NCBI RefSeq assembly: GCF_014066305.1
Contig: NW_023501056.1
Location: 336,501 to 400,500 of the forward strand
Direction: 5' to 3'
Source: Letharia columbiana
Taxonomy: Eukaryota; Ascomycota; Lecanoromycetes; Lecanorales; Parmeliaceae
Length of the DNA: 64,000 bases
In this document: positions 10,687 through 21,467 of the stretch, piece after piece
How the letters are laid out: each line of letters opens with the position of its first letter
Position numbering within the stretch: position 1 is the first letter of the stretch
Program-made: the position numbers and the translations under genes
The notes under the pieces: model-generated
The model's database searches: none
What the model was told of the DNA's origin: nothing
What the model saw: the letters and a program-made list of their open reading frames with translations, nothing else

Positions 10687-11683
10687 ATGGACTTTCCAAA
10701 GCCCGTCTCCGACGCCTCTCTTCCCCCAATGTCCACCTCCGCCGCAACCCGACTCTCCGCCATTGAATCCGCCAAGCGCGCCGCCGCTCAACTTGCAGTC
10801 AAAGAGCACTTCGATGCCGAAGCTCGCTACATCGGCATCGGATCCGGCAGCACGATCGTCTACGTTGTCGAAGCCATAAAAGAGCTCAAGGACCCCCGCA
10901 TACAAGACATCCTCTTCGTTCCTACAGGCTATCAATCGCGGCAGGTACGCTAGAAATTGTCTTCATAGTACGCTACCGGTAGGGAAGCTGACTGGCAACA
11001 ATCAGGTGATACTCAAAGCCGGCCTCAAAGACATGAAGTTCGATTCCCTACCCGCCGACACCCTTCTTGAAGTCGCCTTCGACGGCGCCGACGAAATAGA
11101 CGAGGACCTCAACTGCATAAAAGGCGGTGGTGCCTGTCTCTACCAGGAAAAGCTGGTAGCGACTCAAGCGTCGAAATTCATCTGTGTGGCCGACCACCGC
11201 AAACTCCAACCCCGCCTACTGACCACTTGGCCTACTATTCCTATCGAAGTGGAGCCACTGGCTGTGACGACCGTAATCTCTGCTTTGAAAACACTCGGCT
11301 CTTCCGCGCCGTTTGTGAGGGAAGGGCTTATTCAGAAGGCTGGGCCTATAAAGACGGATCAGGATAACTTTATCGTCGATGCGCCATTTCCCTCTTTACT
11401 CCTCTATACCGACATTGAGCAAGCGGCCAAGCAGGGGGTTAAGGGGCTCAAAGGCCAGGGCGAGGATGGCCAGTGGGAAGTACAGGCACTGGCGAAAGAG
11501 ATTAAAGCCATTGAGGGAGTTCTGAGCGTCGGTCTATTTGTGGGAGAGAATGGAGTGCAAGCCAAGGCAAGGGGGAAGATCGCTGGTGGCCAGAAACCCA
11601 TCGCGGCGTATTTCGGAATGGAAGATGGCAGTGTGGCTGTCAGGATGACACAGGATGATGGCACTGTCGTTCTGAGGAAGTGA
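10687..11683 (+). CDS. rki1: Ribose-5-phosphate isomerase A
   Basis: This enzyme interconverts ribose 5-phosphate and ribulose 5-phosphate in the non-oxidative pentose phosphate pathway in the cytosol. Two exons (10687-10944, 11006-11683) give 311 residues. RpiA motifs are the phosphate loop YIGIGSGSTIVYVVEAI, the active-site AFDGADEIDEDLNCIKGGGACLYQEKL, FICVADHRK, and IPIEVEP. The intron is phase 0 between GYQSRQ and VILKAGL. The length is ordinary for a fungal enzyme. A second in-frame Met about 14 codons in (MSTSAATRLSAIE) could also serve as start. The gene is convergent with the Ufo1-like gene. Confidence 0.95.
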
Positions 11684-11729
11684 GGCATTTGCTTGGCGCA
11701 TGTCGAGTGTTTCATTTCGAAATGAGGAA

Positions 11730-11760
11730 GCTATGAGGCTATGAGGCTATGAAGCTATGA
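11730..11760. repeat. 8-bp tandem repeat in rki1 3' region
   Basis: GCTATGAG is repeated about 3.9 times (third copy GCTATGAA, last copy partial) shortly after the rki1 stop codon. It is a simple minisatellite in probable 3' untranslated sequence. Confidence 0.9.
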
Positions 11761-11937
11761 TACCATTGATGAAAGCGAAAAGAAATGCATGCATGTTTGG
11801 ACATAGAAAGTTGCAGGTTAGCTGCTAAGGAGTGACAAATAGTGATCATTAAAGGGATGGATCTATCAAACAAGCTCGAAACGCTTCTCTTATGCTGAAT
11901 GGAAGAATGAAACAGTAGCGCGAATGCTGTGTTGCGT

Positions 11938-14900
11938 TCAGAAAGCTCTCCCCTTCCCCTTCCCCTTCCCACTCTGTGCGCGGCTCTCCTCTTCGGCCTG
12001 ACTCAGTCGCAATGCGAACTCGAGGTCGTCCAGCTCAGCGGCTGGAATATTAGACGCCTCACTTGCTTTAGGCGACGCACCGAAGGCACCAGATCTCGGA
12101 GGCGAGCCAGAAGGTGATGCTTTATTCCTCTTAACCTTGGCGTACTTGGCTGGAATCTTGCTGGCACTTGTATTGCCAATTGCACAAGGTGACGTGTTGC
12201 TGTTCTCCTGCAAACTCAGACGGATAGCTTCGGCCATATCGTCGTCGATATCATCCTGTGCAGCCGACGAGACCGGCGAGGCCACGGCCTCTTCAGTTAT
12301 CGTACTACTGCTTTCGCCGTCACTCGCACTCTTCTTCCTGAACTCGTGGCTTTGCGCGGCCTCTTCACTCAACATAGTAGCGTAAGCCAGGATCTCATCC
12401 TCACTAGCGCCAGGTCCCAAAAGATCTACCCCGAATCTGCCAGCAAGCCTTTTTTCTTCTTCGCGCTTTTCTCGCTTCTCACGCTCGAGCTCTAGCTTTT
12501 CATTGGCGATGTAGTCCTTGAGCGCTCCTCTGCCGGTGCCGTAAAAGCGGTCACCGCCTTGGTTGCTGCCACGTTCTGAACGGCGGAGGCGGCGCTTGTT
12601 ACCTTTGTACTGGTCCGCTGCTTGAGAGCTGTAGCTCCAGTAGCGTAGGTGCGAGCCGAGTGAGACCATGCCGCGGAGGACAGTTGGGTCGGGATCCAAA
12701 CAGATGGCCCCTGCCGCAAAGAGATTGATTCCGACGCCAGCGGGAGATGCTTCAGCTTGGACGAGGCGACGTCGTGCACGGGAAGAGAATCGAGAGTTGA
12801 GCGTACGAATGGGAACCGTGGTTGAAGCGAGAGGATCCCATGCCTGTACCAGACCGTCGTTCCCGCCATGCACGAGGTAGAGGGAACTTAGGGCCAGGCA
12901 GGAGATCTGCGGAGAGTCTGTGTAAATGATCCGTATGGGCTTGATATTGTTCTCCAAGATGGTATTGCTAGCGACAGGAGCTCGTGCATTCCAAAGAACG
13001 ATGGTCCCAGTCTTTGTACCTATGGCAAATAGTCGCGCACGTTGGCCGGGAACATCGGTCAATGAGTGCGATGACATCCTTCCCATAGGAGACGACGGTG
13101 GAGATGAACCGGCCAAAGACCCACTCACGCTGAGTAGCGGATCCTCGGTGGTCGTCAGCAAGGCGAAGTTAGACAAGTCAATAGCTGTCGTGGTTATTTG
13201 GGGTGACTTTAGGCCCCCAAGTAGAAACACTGATGTGCGCCATTCTTCAATCAAACGTGTCCTTAGCTCGGAGTCTGATGGACTCGTAGAACTGCGCCGC
13301 GAGAGAGCTCTGTCTTCGAAAGACCAGGTAGGTTGCCCGTTGATCAAAAGATTGTGTTCGCCAAATATTGAACCGTGGCTGGCATCGCCTTGTGCAATAG
13401 GCATCGAAGGGCCTTGACCGGCCAGATCCTCGTCCGAGGATTCTGTTACTTTGCAGCGTGTATATCGCTTGATCATGGCTTGCTGTCCCTCGTCTAGACC
13501 GCAGCCTATCACAAGAATGACCTCACCGGCTCCATTCTCATCACTTGCTGCGAAGTCAACCTCCAGACGCCTGCGCATGTCCCAACCTTCGCAAACTTTA
13601 CGAAAGTTCTTTGGCTTCTTCCGGAGATAAACTTCAATCTCCTTAGTTTCAGCGGCAAGTTGTTCTTTGCTAAGACATGTTCCATCCCAAGAGGTCCTCG
13701 GTGAATAGCTACCATCGACTTCGGATCTATCGAAAGGATCGGGCCTAGCAATACGCCTCGTTGCTTCTACCAGCGTCCAGTGGACTGTGCGTCCGGTCTG
13801 CCATGCCAGTCGCTCAATTCGTGCTTTGTCAAGTTTCAGTGCGCGATCCAAGATAGGACGAACAGGAAAATCGCTAAGGAAGAACACCTCCCCAAGCGCA
13901 TTGAGTGCAAAAGCCCAGATGTGATTGAGCAATCGGCGTTTTGAAGAAAAGTTCTCGTCAACCGCGATAGCAATGATGGGTACTCCTGGGCTTAGCACCC
14001 AACGAGCGGTCAATTCGCCACGTTCAAGCCGTCTTTCACGCAGAGGGTTCGTTCCCAAGGAATACGCAGAGACTAGGCCGCTTGAAGAACCTACTAGCAT
14101 GCCAACAATCCCTTCGGACAGATCCGGTACATTGGGTGTTTTACTAATCCAGACTGAGCACATAGATTCGGTTGGCAGAGTGGCCGGGATGCCAAGCTCT
14201 GGTATCGAATTGTCCAATGGGGAGGCCAAGTCACGGCCTCGCTTTTCTTCCATAGATCTGTAGTAGACCCTGCCACCAGGCATTCCCTCTGCATAAATCA
14301 TTCCGTACGGTTGACTTATATCCATGGTATTTGGCAAGCCAATCACTTCACCAGCGCCAAGACCATAGGGAGCTTCGCCAGGATGGACATCCTCAAATTG
14401 CTGGGTAATGAGAGAATCCGAGAAGCCCCATGCATCGACTTTGCTGGTTCTGGGGTCGCTAGAAGAAGCCATGCCGACTTCAGTGGCTCCATGTATGAAG
14501 CGAGGTAGTCTTTTATTGAACCCAGTCCCAAACGTAGCATGTAGGTGGTCAACAAGCGTGACCAGATCAGAATTGTAGGTAACGTGAGCGCTGCCGTTGC
14601 TGCCTGTACCAGGTCGCGAGGATCCAGAACCAGCTGGCGTCAAGGATTCCGTGGGTTTGCCACGACCTATCGATCGAAGTAGCCGGGTGCGCAAGATGTA
14701 TTCGCTGCGCCATGATGCAAGAGCTGTCAACCGGGTAAAGAACCGTCTTTCCGAACGTATCTCACTATCTTCCGACAGCTCCGAATTGGTGTCCAATGCA
14801 CTCAGTGCCTCTGCTCCAGGGAAGAAGCGCGAGAAAGCTATCCTCCAGGCGTGGGGTGTCGTCACCAATTGATGGAACCGCCGTGATACAAGGGAGACAT

Positions 14901-15398
14901 CTGACAATGACGACGGAGGGAGATGAGAGAGTATATGAGTCAAGACCTCTGTTGCAATATCAGCCATTGTCGCAATAAAGCAAATGTGGAGTGCGGACCA
15001 TTGGGAAAATCTCCAATCGCAACTTGAGCAGAGCTAAGATTCTTGCCTCTCTGAACGACAGTGAAAGTACGCTCTTCAGCCCTCTTCTTTGGCAAATATG
15101 TCAAATCCTTCTCATGTTCGATGATGCGGTCAACAGGTGACCGGCTCTTCTGCCTCGAGGGCGGGCTCAATCTCCGCAATGGTCTTTCCCGTGCATCGTC
15201 AGAGCTTCCAGCAGAAGATGCTGAAGGGCTCGTATTGCTGGCGGGACGCCGCGGTTTTGCCCTCCCTTCTCCAGCACGAAGCTGGGGGGAAGGGTGCACA
15301 TCTGATTCATGGAATCCATGTTGGCTGTCTCGGGTGTTCTCTTGGGAGCTTTGCGGCAACGAAATATTCTGGGAAGTCTCGTTGGGCTCTGGTTGCAT
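11938..15398 (-). CDS. ufo1: Ufo1-like F-box protein with C-terminal UIMs
   Basis: This is predicted to be the substrate receptor of an SCF ubiquitin ligase, with UIM motifs that limit SCF assembly in yeast Ufo1. Exons 15398-14999 and 14948-11938 give 1136 residues. The intron (donor GTCCGC, acceptor CAACAG) completes the F-box as DFPNEVLTHILSHLPP, followed by LSDVSLVSRRFHQLVTTPHAW. The ATG at 14967, which starts the longest single frame, lies inside this intron and would give a truncated F-box. The middle holds WD40-like segments (for example TGTIVLWNARAPV, LVHGGNDGLVQAWDP). Near the C-terminus are two UIM-like helices, DDMAEAIRLSLQEN and DDLEFALRLSQAEEE. The first 130 residues are Ser/Pro-rich and probably disordered. 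The gene is convergent with rki1. Confidence 0.87.
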
Positions 15399-15751
15399 AT
15401 AAAGGTTGATGGCGTGATAGGATGATCAGAAGGACTGAGCCAGGTCTTGGTCAGTCGAAAGCTTTAGTCGATGGGGAGAACGCGTTGTTGTTTGGAAGCA
15501 AAAGGATATTGTGACGCAAATTTGATGCTTACACTCACAAAAACTGCCAAGAGTGCTTTCTCTTATGATATGCGGTACCGTAGTACGGTCTTCCATGTAG
15601 CGTAACCTGCAAGCATTGGGAACATACATTAAGGTGGTGAGGTTTGTCAATCATAACCAGGCCAAGTATTCATTGTTATCGGTCTTGCTATCTATGTACA
15701 ATTTCCTATCAGATCCAGGGTAGCCAGCCTCGTCTTTTTCAAAACACAATT
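15399..15751. other. Gap between two minus-strand genes
   Basis: This holds the promoter of the Ufo1-like gene and the 3' end of the large surface-protein gene. A 74-codon minus-strand frame here has no recognisable features. Confidence 0.45.
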
Positions 15752-18700
15752 TCAAATCAACCTCAGGCCTAGCATCAAAATCCCAAGTACGAGACCCAGA
15801 AGTGTGCTGCTATTGGGAACTCTCATCGAGATTCCTGCTGCATGCGTCCTGTCGCCTTCCTTACCTGTGACTATTGGTGTCAAAGGTCCAGTCGCAGTGG
15901 CAGCAGACGAGGCGCCAGATGTCCTGAGAACAGAGGAGAAGCCTGTTTGCGCCGCGCTCGACCAAGGTCTGATCGTCGTCGATGGCAATGCGACACCATC
16001 CGTTCCTAGTATCATCGTTATTGATCCTTCTACTATGGTCTTAGCCATAGCACCGCTTCCAATGGCGTAGGTTGTACCATTGATCACTGCCTTGGTAGAG
16101 CCCACTGAGAACGTCAAGCCATCCGCTGTTACGGCAATCTGTGTCTGCTCAGGGGCTATTGTGGTAGAGGGAAGCATGACCCCAGCGCTTCCCATCTCTA
16201 TAGTTTGGGAACCCACCACGACTGTTTGAAGTGGTGCTCCGCTTCCGATGGCATAGGTAGTGCCGCTGATGACTGCGTCTGTGGCTCCGACTGCAAAAGT
16301 GAGACCGGCGGCTGTTACACTGTTTGGAGTTTGGATGACCGGCAAATTGACGGTGGTGCCTTCGATGTGGATGCTTTTGGGCCCAATGGTCATTATCTGG
16401 CCATCGATGGCTGTCGTAATGGGTGCCTCGTTTGATGCAATAGAATATGTTTTGCCTTTTAGCACTACTTCTGAAGGAGCGACAGAAAATGTTAGATCGC
16501 CCTTGGTGGCCATTGAAAAGCTTGGCTTGGGCGTTGGGAGAGAAATGGTAGTACTGGCAAGGCCCACGCCCTTGGGGCCGATGCTGATTGTGTGACCATC
16601 GACAATTGTAGTGATTGGGGTCATGTCAGACTGGATATTATTAGTATGACCACCAATGACCACCTCTGATGGAGCGACTGAAAAGGTCAGATCCCCTTGA
16701 GTGATGGCTGAAAAGCTAGGGGTAATTGTAGGTATTGGAACATGAAGATTCCCGAATTGTACGCCATTTGATCCCACGAGGACTGCTTCACCATGGGTCA
16801 TTATAGTTGCGGGAGCCTTCCCAGGAACGAAAGAGTAGGTTGAAGATCCAATCACTGCAGCCGAAGGTCCTATTGAGAATGTGAGACCTCCAGTAGTGAC
16901 AGCCGTGGGCGATGCACCACTGTCGTCTAGCGCCGAAAGTGCAATGGTCGTACTAGGGCCAATGATCTCGGACGGCTTGATAGTAAGGACCTGCCCATTG
17001 TAGGTGACAATTCCGGATCCAGAAGATAAGGGTATGGTCGTCGATCGGGCCATGAATTGTGACGCATCCACAGAAAGACTATGGTCAATGTAGACGAACG
17101 GTGTTACCTTTCCGGCCGGAGGTAGTATGATACTTGTGTCAGGAGCGATAATTTGTGAGGGGTTGACCGCGAAAGTCTGGCCTTTGTACACGAAAGGAGA
17201 AGCATTTGCAGTATTGGGTAGAGGTATGTATCTTCCCGATACTTTGAGCTGGGAGGGGAACACAGAGAACACCTGACCCCCAGCGGTCACGCGGGGAGCA
17301 GAGGAATCCACGGATGGAAAAGCGACCGTTGCGCCCGCCCCCACTAAGTGGCTAGCATCCCAGCTGTATGTTTGACTGTTATAAACGACCGATGTCGGCG
17401 TTGAACCGTGCTCAAATGTTTTAGAGCCAATTGCAACATCTTGAGGCCGCAGCACAACAGGCACATTACCTATTGTCGCAGAACTCGCAGGCGGAGGGGT
17501 GACTGCCACTTGTATGGGAATCGTCTTTCCTTGTGCCACGATTTGAGACGGCTGAATAGCTATCGTTTGACCAGCGGCAACGACGGTAGTCGGCGGGGAT
17601 CCAGCGTTGACCGTATGAGAGCCGACAACTACCGCGTTGCTAGCGATAGAGACCGGCAAATTGCCAGCCATAACGACACTGGGGACGTATTGGCTTCCGT
17701 GTGAGTCAGCACTGCTTTCGTCTTCCGGCTCGGGACCATCTCTACTACTCGAGTCTTCTCCATTGTTCGATGCAGCTCCATTGCTCGAGGTACCTTCAGC
17801 ATTTGAGGAACCTCCTTCGCGGCTCGAACTGTCTCCAACGCTCGGAGAATCTCCATTAATCGAAGCACCTCCATTATTCGCAAGCTTTCCATTGCTCGAA
17901 ACACCTCCTCCGGTATTCGTGCTCCCACTGTTTGACGTATCTCCCTTACTCGAGGCATCCCCATTGCCCGAAGCATCTCCGTTGCTGAACATACCTCCAT
18001 GGTTCGAATTAGCTCCATGGTTCGGATTAGCTCCATTGTTCGAAGCACCTCCATTGTTCGAAGCTCCTCCATTCGGCTGAATCCCATTCGAGGCTATCTG
18101 ATCATTGCTTCCAGTAGACTGGCCCCCACTAGATCCTACGCCCGGCTTTTGCGAACCCGAATTCCGGCTATTGGAAGATGCCGACGGAGATTCGCCGTTT
18201 GTGGGATTTTGCTGGGGCATGGATTTGTCAGGAAACTGGCCGTCGCTATCAGACTCTGACGGGCTCGAACCGTCTGACTGTGTAGACACATCAGGGTTGG
18301 AGGATCCAGAATTTTGTCCCGTAGCTTGGTGGCCATCGGAAATTGGCTGAGCCGCTATAGCTTGGGGAGTTGGCGTTGAGGGCCCGAACAAGTTTCCAAC
18401 CGTAGACAGTTGTTGCACAATGGCAGGCGATTTTTTGGTGACAAGAAGCGTACTTGTAATTGTAAATGGCGTGTATGGTGTCAACACAATAGGAGGTTGT
18501 GGCAGTGGTTTCTTGGGGATAGGAGGGCCAACGATGGGAGGGAAGATGGGCTGAGTCCCACTCGAAGGGCAATCTGGCCCTTCGCACGGCGCGGTGATAG
18601 TCTGGCAAGCTGGAGGTGGAGTAATAAACACAGGAAGCGGTGTCGTAGCGTTTGGACCTAGCGTTAAGGTCTCATTGACCAGTATTGTGGAAGTGACAGT

Positions 18701-19870
18701 CTCGTACACAATATGTGCAGTACTGGTGACAAGACCTGAACAATTCGTGGGGTATTGGCCTCCTGAAGGTCTATAGGACTTTATTCTTTCTGGATTCCTG
18801 CCTTCGGTCCTATTATTGTTCATAGAGTTGAGATAATTTCTTAGCGCCGAGCTCTCTCCCTTTCCCGAGGGTGCCAAGTTAAATTCGGTTGATGAGATTC
18901 TATCGCTGCCTGTAGCCGTTGCTAAAGGTGGCATTTGTATTTGCCCTCCAGGGGTGGCGTACGTTCCAATCCTCAAGCTCCAAAGAGGCAAATGAATTGG
19001 CCCAACATCAAGCGGTCTTGGTCCGAGCCAAGGATGCAATCTGGTCCTGCTTTCGGTTCTGTTCTTGATTGAATCCAGAACTTCTACGAGCCTTGGACTT
19101 TCCCCTGTTCCTGATGCTGCAGCGACAGATTTCAAGCTTGCCGATGCATTCTTGCTACCACTAAGTGCAGAGCCTGAAGTCATTGTTCGAATGGCGGAGC
19201 TTGCGGGTGGAAGACTTGCAATTGGACCTTGTGGATACCCTGCCGGAGTCGAGGATGCTTTGCGCGCGCTCGCCGGAACATGACCTGCTGTGCCATCGGA
19301 CGGCCGTACGACTCGAAAACCGTCAGTATAAGCCGACGTTAACGCTGATATACTTCGTGATGCGGTCGAGCTTCCGCGAGTCGCGCCTAAAATGTAAACA
19401 GATCTATCGGTAGAGAACAAGGAACCTGCCCCAGTTGGTGTAAAAGTATCCCTCGAGCTTGAAAGTAAAGTATTCGCAGAAAGGATTGCGTGGTCCTCAG
19501 GGGGAAAATTTTGATAAGGCCGAAAACGCTGAAAAGGCCTAGGACGCTGCAACAAGACAGCACCAGCTTTTAGTGGTTGAATGCTTGATGGAGTCGTCTG
19601 AGGAGCCACAATTCCTTCGGAAGAAGGTGTGCTTAGCCTCGACGACGTTGCAGCGGCACTGATGGCTGGACTTGTATCACCTGTGGAGTTCCAAGAAGGA
19701 TCCTGGGGCTTGCTGTGAAGTTCTAGATCGGTCAGTATCTCCAGAAATATATTCAAAGTAGTCTCACCTCGGGAATGGTCTGTAATTCCATGTACGCCAA
19801 CAGAGGATATTAGAAGACGAAGTGCAAGGCAAGTAACGCCGAGCAGCTGGCGCAATGCCATCATTTGCAA
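15752..19870 (-). CDS. Large repeat-rich surface protein, probable GPI-anchored wall protein
   Basis: I do not know a named orthologue. The single-exon frame codes 1372 residues. It starts with a signal-peptide-like MQMMALRQLLGVTCLALRLL and ends in a hydrophobic tail (STLLGLVLGILMLGLRLI) typical of GPI attachment. The N-terminal 590 residues are Ser/Thr/Pro-rich with a few Cys (ACQTITAPCEGPDC). About residues 590-710 form a Gly-led hexapeptide array (GGASNN, GANPNH, GDASSK and variants). Residues about 735-1330 consist of degenerate units of roughly 40-50 residues with the core GLTFSV..PSEVVI.G.TYSI....P.TT.V.G..I.IG..GV.L.STTI. This is the look of fungal adhesin-like proteins. Location in the wall and any adhesion role are inference. 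A similar but different repeat occurs in the gene relic at 26.1-27.8 kb. Confidence 0.8.
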   Translation of the reverse strand: MQMMALRQLLGVTCLALRLLISSVGVHGITDHSRGETTLNIFLEILTDLELHSKPQDPSWNSTGDTSPAISAAATSSRLSTPSSEGIVAPQTTPSSIQPLKAGAVLLQRPRPFQRFRPYQNFPPEDHAILSANTLLSSSRDTFTPTGAGSLFSTDRSVYILGATRGSSTASRSISALTSAYTDGFRVVRPSDGTAGHVPASARKASSTPAGYPQGPIASLPPASSAIRTMTSGSALSGSKNASASLKSVAAASGTGESPRLVEVLDSIKNRTESRTRLHPWLGPRPLDVGPIHLPLWSLRIGTYATPGGQIQMPPLATATGSDRISSTEFNLAPSGKGESSALRNYLNSMNNNRTEGRNPERIKSYRPSGGQYPTNCSGLVTSTAHIVYETVTSTILVNETLTLGPNATTPLPVFITPPPACQTITAPCEGPDCPSSGTQPIFPPIVGPPIPKKPLPQPPIVLTPYTPFTITSTLLVTKKSPAIVQQLSTVGNLFGPSTPTPQAIAAQPISDGHQATGQNSGSSNPDVSTQSDGSSPSESDSDGQFPDKSMPQQNPTNGESPSASSNSRNSGSQKPGVGSSGGQSTGSNDQIASNGIQPNGGASNNGGASNNGANPNHGANSNHGGMFSNGDASGNGDASSKGDTSNSGSTNTGGGVSSNGKLANNGGASINGDSPSVGDSSSREGGSSNAEGTSSNGAASNNGEDSSSRDGPEPEDESSADSHGSQYVPSVVMAGNLPVSIASNAVVVGSHTVNAGSPPTTVVAAGQTIAIQPSQIVAQGKTIPIQVAVTPPPASSATIGNVPVVLRPQDVAIGSKTFEHGSTPTSVVYNSQTYSWDASHLVGAGATVAFPSVDSSAPRVTAGGQVFSVFPSQLKVSGRYIPLPNTANASPFVYKGQTFAVNPSQIIAPDTSIILPPAGKVTPFVYIDHSLSVDASQFMARSTTIPLSSGSGIVTYNGQVLTIKPSEIIGPSTTIALSALDDSGASPTAVTTGGLTFSIGPSAAVIGSSTYSFVPGKAPATIMTHGEAVLVGSNGVQFGNLHVPIPTITPSFSAITQGDLTFSVAPSEVVIGGHTNNIQSDMTPITTIVDGHTISIGPKGVGLASTTISLPTPKPSFSMATKGDLTFSVAPSEVVLKGKTYSIASNEAPITTAIDGQIMTIGPKSIHIEGTTVNLPVIQTPNSVTAAGLTFAVGATDAVISGTTYAIGSGAPLQTVVVGSQTIEMGSAGVMLPSTTIAPEQTQIAVTADGLTFSVGSTKAVINGTTYAIGSGAMAKTIVEGSITMILGTDGVALPSTTIRPWSSAAQTGFSSVLRTSGASSAATATGPLTPIVTGKEGDRTHAAGISMRVPNSSTLLGLVLGILMLGLRLI
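15930..17640 (-). repeat. Degenerate protein repeat array in the surface protein
   Basis: Within the 1372-residue protein, units of about 40-50 residues recur with a Gly-Leu-Thr-Phe-Ser core, a Val-rich strand, a Gly-x-Thr-Tyr turn and a Ser-Thr-Thr-Ile closing strand. The C-terminal copies are the most alike. Unit borders are approximate because the N-terminal copies have diverged. Confidence 0.7.
17750..18090 (-). repeat. Hexapeptide (18-bp) Gly/Asn/Ser minisatellite
   Basis: About 17 imperfect 18-bp units encode Gly-led hexapeptides such as GGASNN and GDASSK. In the plus-strand reading they appear as repeated tccattgttcgaagc-like blocks. Such coding minisatellites often vary in length between strains; that is inference here. 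Confidence 0.8.
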
Positions 19871-21467
19871 TAGGAGCCCTGAGCCGACGCGTAGAAGTCA
19901 TCCCAAAAAGATGGCGATCAAAGAAGATTAAAGGCTAAGAGAATCACACAAGATATTGTGTTTATGGTAACGACAGACAGTTTGATGAATGGAGAATCAG
20001 ATGATTTGGACTGAACGACAGATGGTGAAGAGTGATATGGAAGCTTTGACAGATGCGCGTAAAAGAGGTTCTCGGGCCATGAGGAGAATTAAAGGATCTG
20101 GCTTCCCCGCCCGGCGCCATACTCGCGTATGTATATTATCTCCCGATGCTGTCAGGGCACTATCTCACTCAACTTGTGAATATCATCATCATATGGGCCC
20201 AGCATTTCGGCCCTTTTCGTCGATGAGGACTCAGCTCGTTTGTTGGTATACTCGGCATTGCCGTCCAGCTTCGTGCTCTGAGCCTCGTAACTATACGCTT
20301 CTTCCTTCCACATCCACGAAGCAGTTGAGTGAATTTTGCCAAGGAGAAAGATTAGGAGAATTATGGAGGTAAGTTTCAGTTTGGAAGAGCGCGAATGAGG
20401 TTACAACGCCGAAGCGATGTCGATAGTGCTGATGGGGCGTGAGGCTGAGGCGAGCCATCAGCCTCCAAGGCTAAGCGGCTTGTCCAATAGAAATGCTTTG
20501 ATGCCGTTCTTTTGACGCCAGTAGTCTCATCATTCACTTTTGAAAGTAAGCACCAGTCTATTAAGCATTCGGAGGCTCAAGTTCAAGGCCATCGACGGTC
20601 TCCGGTCTTCGAATACGACCCCGGAGTCAGCTTTCGGGCCACGTCTTTGAGGCTTGGAGTCTTCACTGTCCCTGCCGACTCTCGATCTGACTGGTCCGCT
20701 GAATACTTTCAAGGCAGACTCCTGGTCCAACAGTGCCTCTGCGCTTAGAGGATTTCCTGTAAAGTGGTGGAGAAGGAGAAAGGTTGCGGGTGATTCTATT
20801 TGCGGCCAGCCCTATAAGGCTCAAAGGGCATTAGCGTTAAAGATTTGGACAAATCACAGGTCTGCTTCTCGGAATCTTCAAACGGCTTTTACAGGCGAAC
20901 AACCGACGGTCCTCAGGTACACACGCCATAGCCTATCTCAACCAGGAATCATGAGCTTGTGTGACGAAACCTCGGAAGACAGCGCTCATTATTCGTCAGT
21001 ACCGGTCCTGTTGGCTGTGCGGCTGTGGGGCGGACTCTTCAACCCCTGGTTTTTGCTGGCCTTTTGGTCTCTGGGGAAGCATGCATGATGCATCCTCCCA
21101 GCGTAAAATCTTGTCGACCGTCCGTGCATTGGGCATGCTGCAAGCCCCTTTATTACGTGTCTAATTCCGACGTGGAGGGTACAGTACGCGCAGTATCGAG
21201 ATCTTATCAAATTTACCTCTTGGTCATCTGCTTCTTTCCCGCCTTCTCCTTATTCTTACGCGTCTCCGGGTATGTGTATCGATTGCGCAGATTCCTAGCT
21301 ATTACTGCTTTATCCTTTTGCGTGAAACGATAATCCCTATGCCTGGTCCAATGTCTGACACCTTGCTCGACCTCATCCTCTCATCTTTTCCTTCGACTTC
21401 CACACCAGGCGCAGATTCATGTTGAGGAGCATCACAATCGCTGTACTGGCATCCAGAAATCGCTGCG
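19871..21467. other. 1.6-kb gap between divergent surface-type genes
   Basis: This separates the minus-strand repeat protein and the plus-strand protease-like protein and so contains both promoters. Open frames up to 144 codons (such as one at 20654-21088) have no signal peptide, known motif or supporting splice pattern. I call no gene. Confidence 0.45.
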
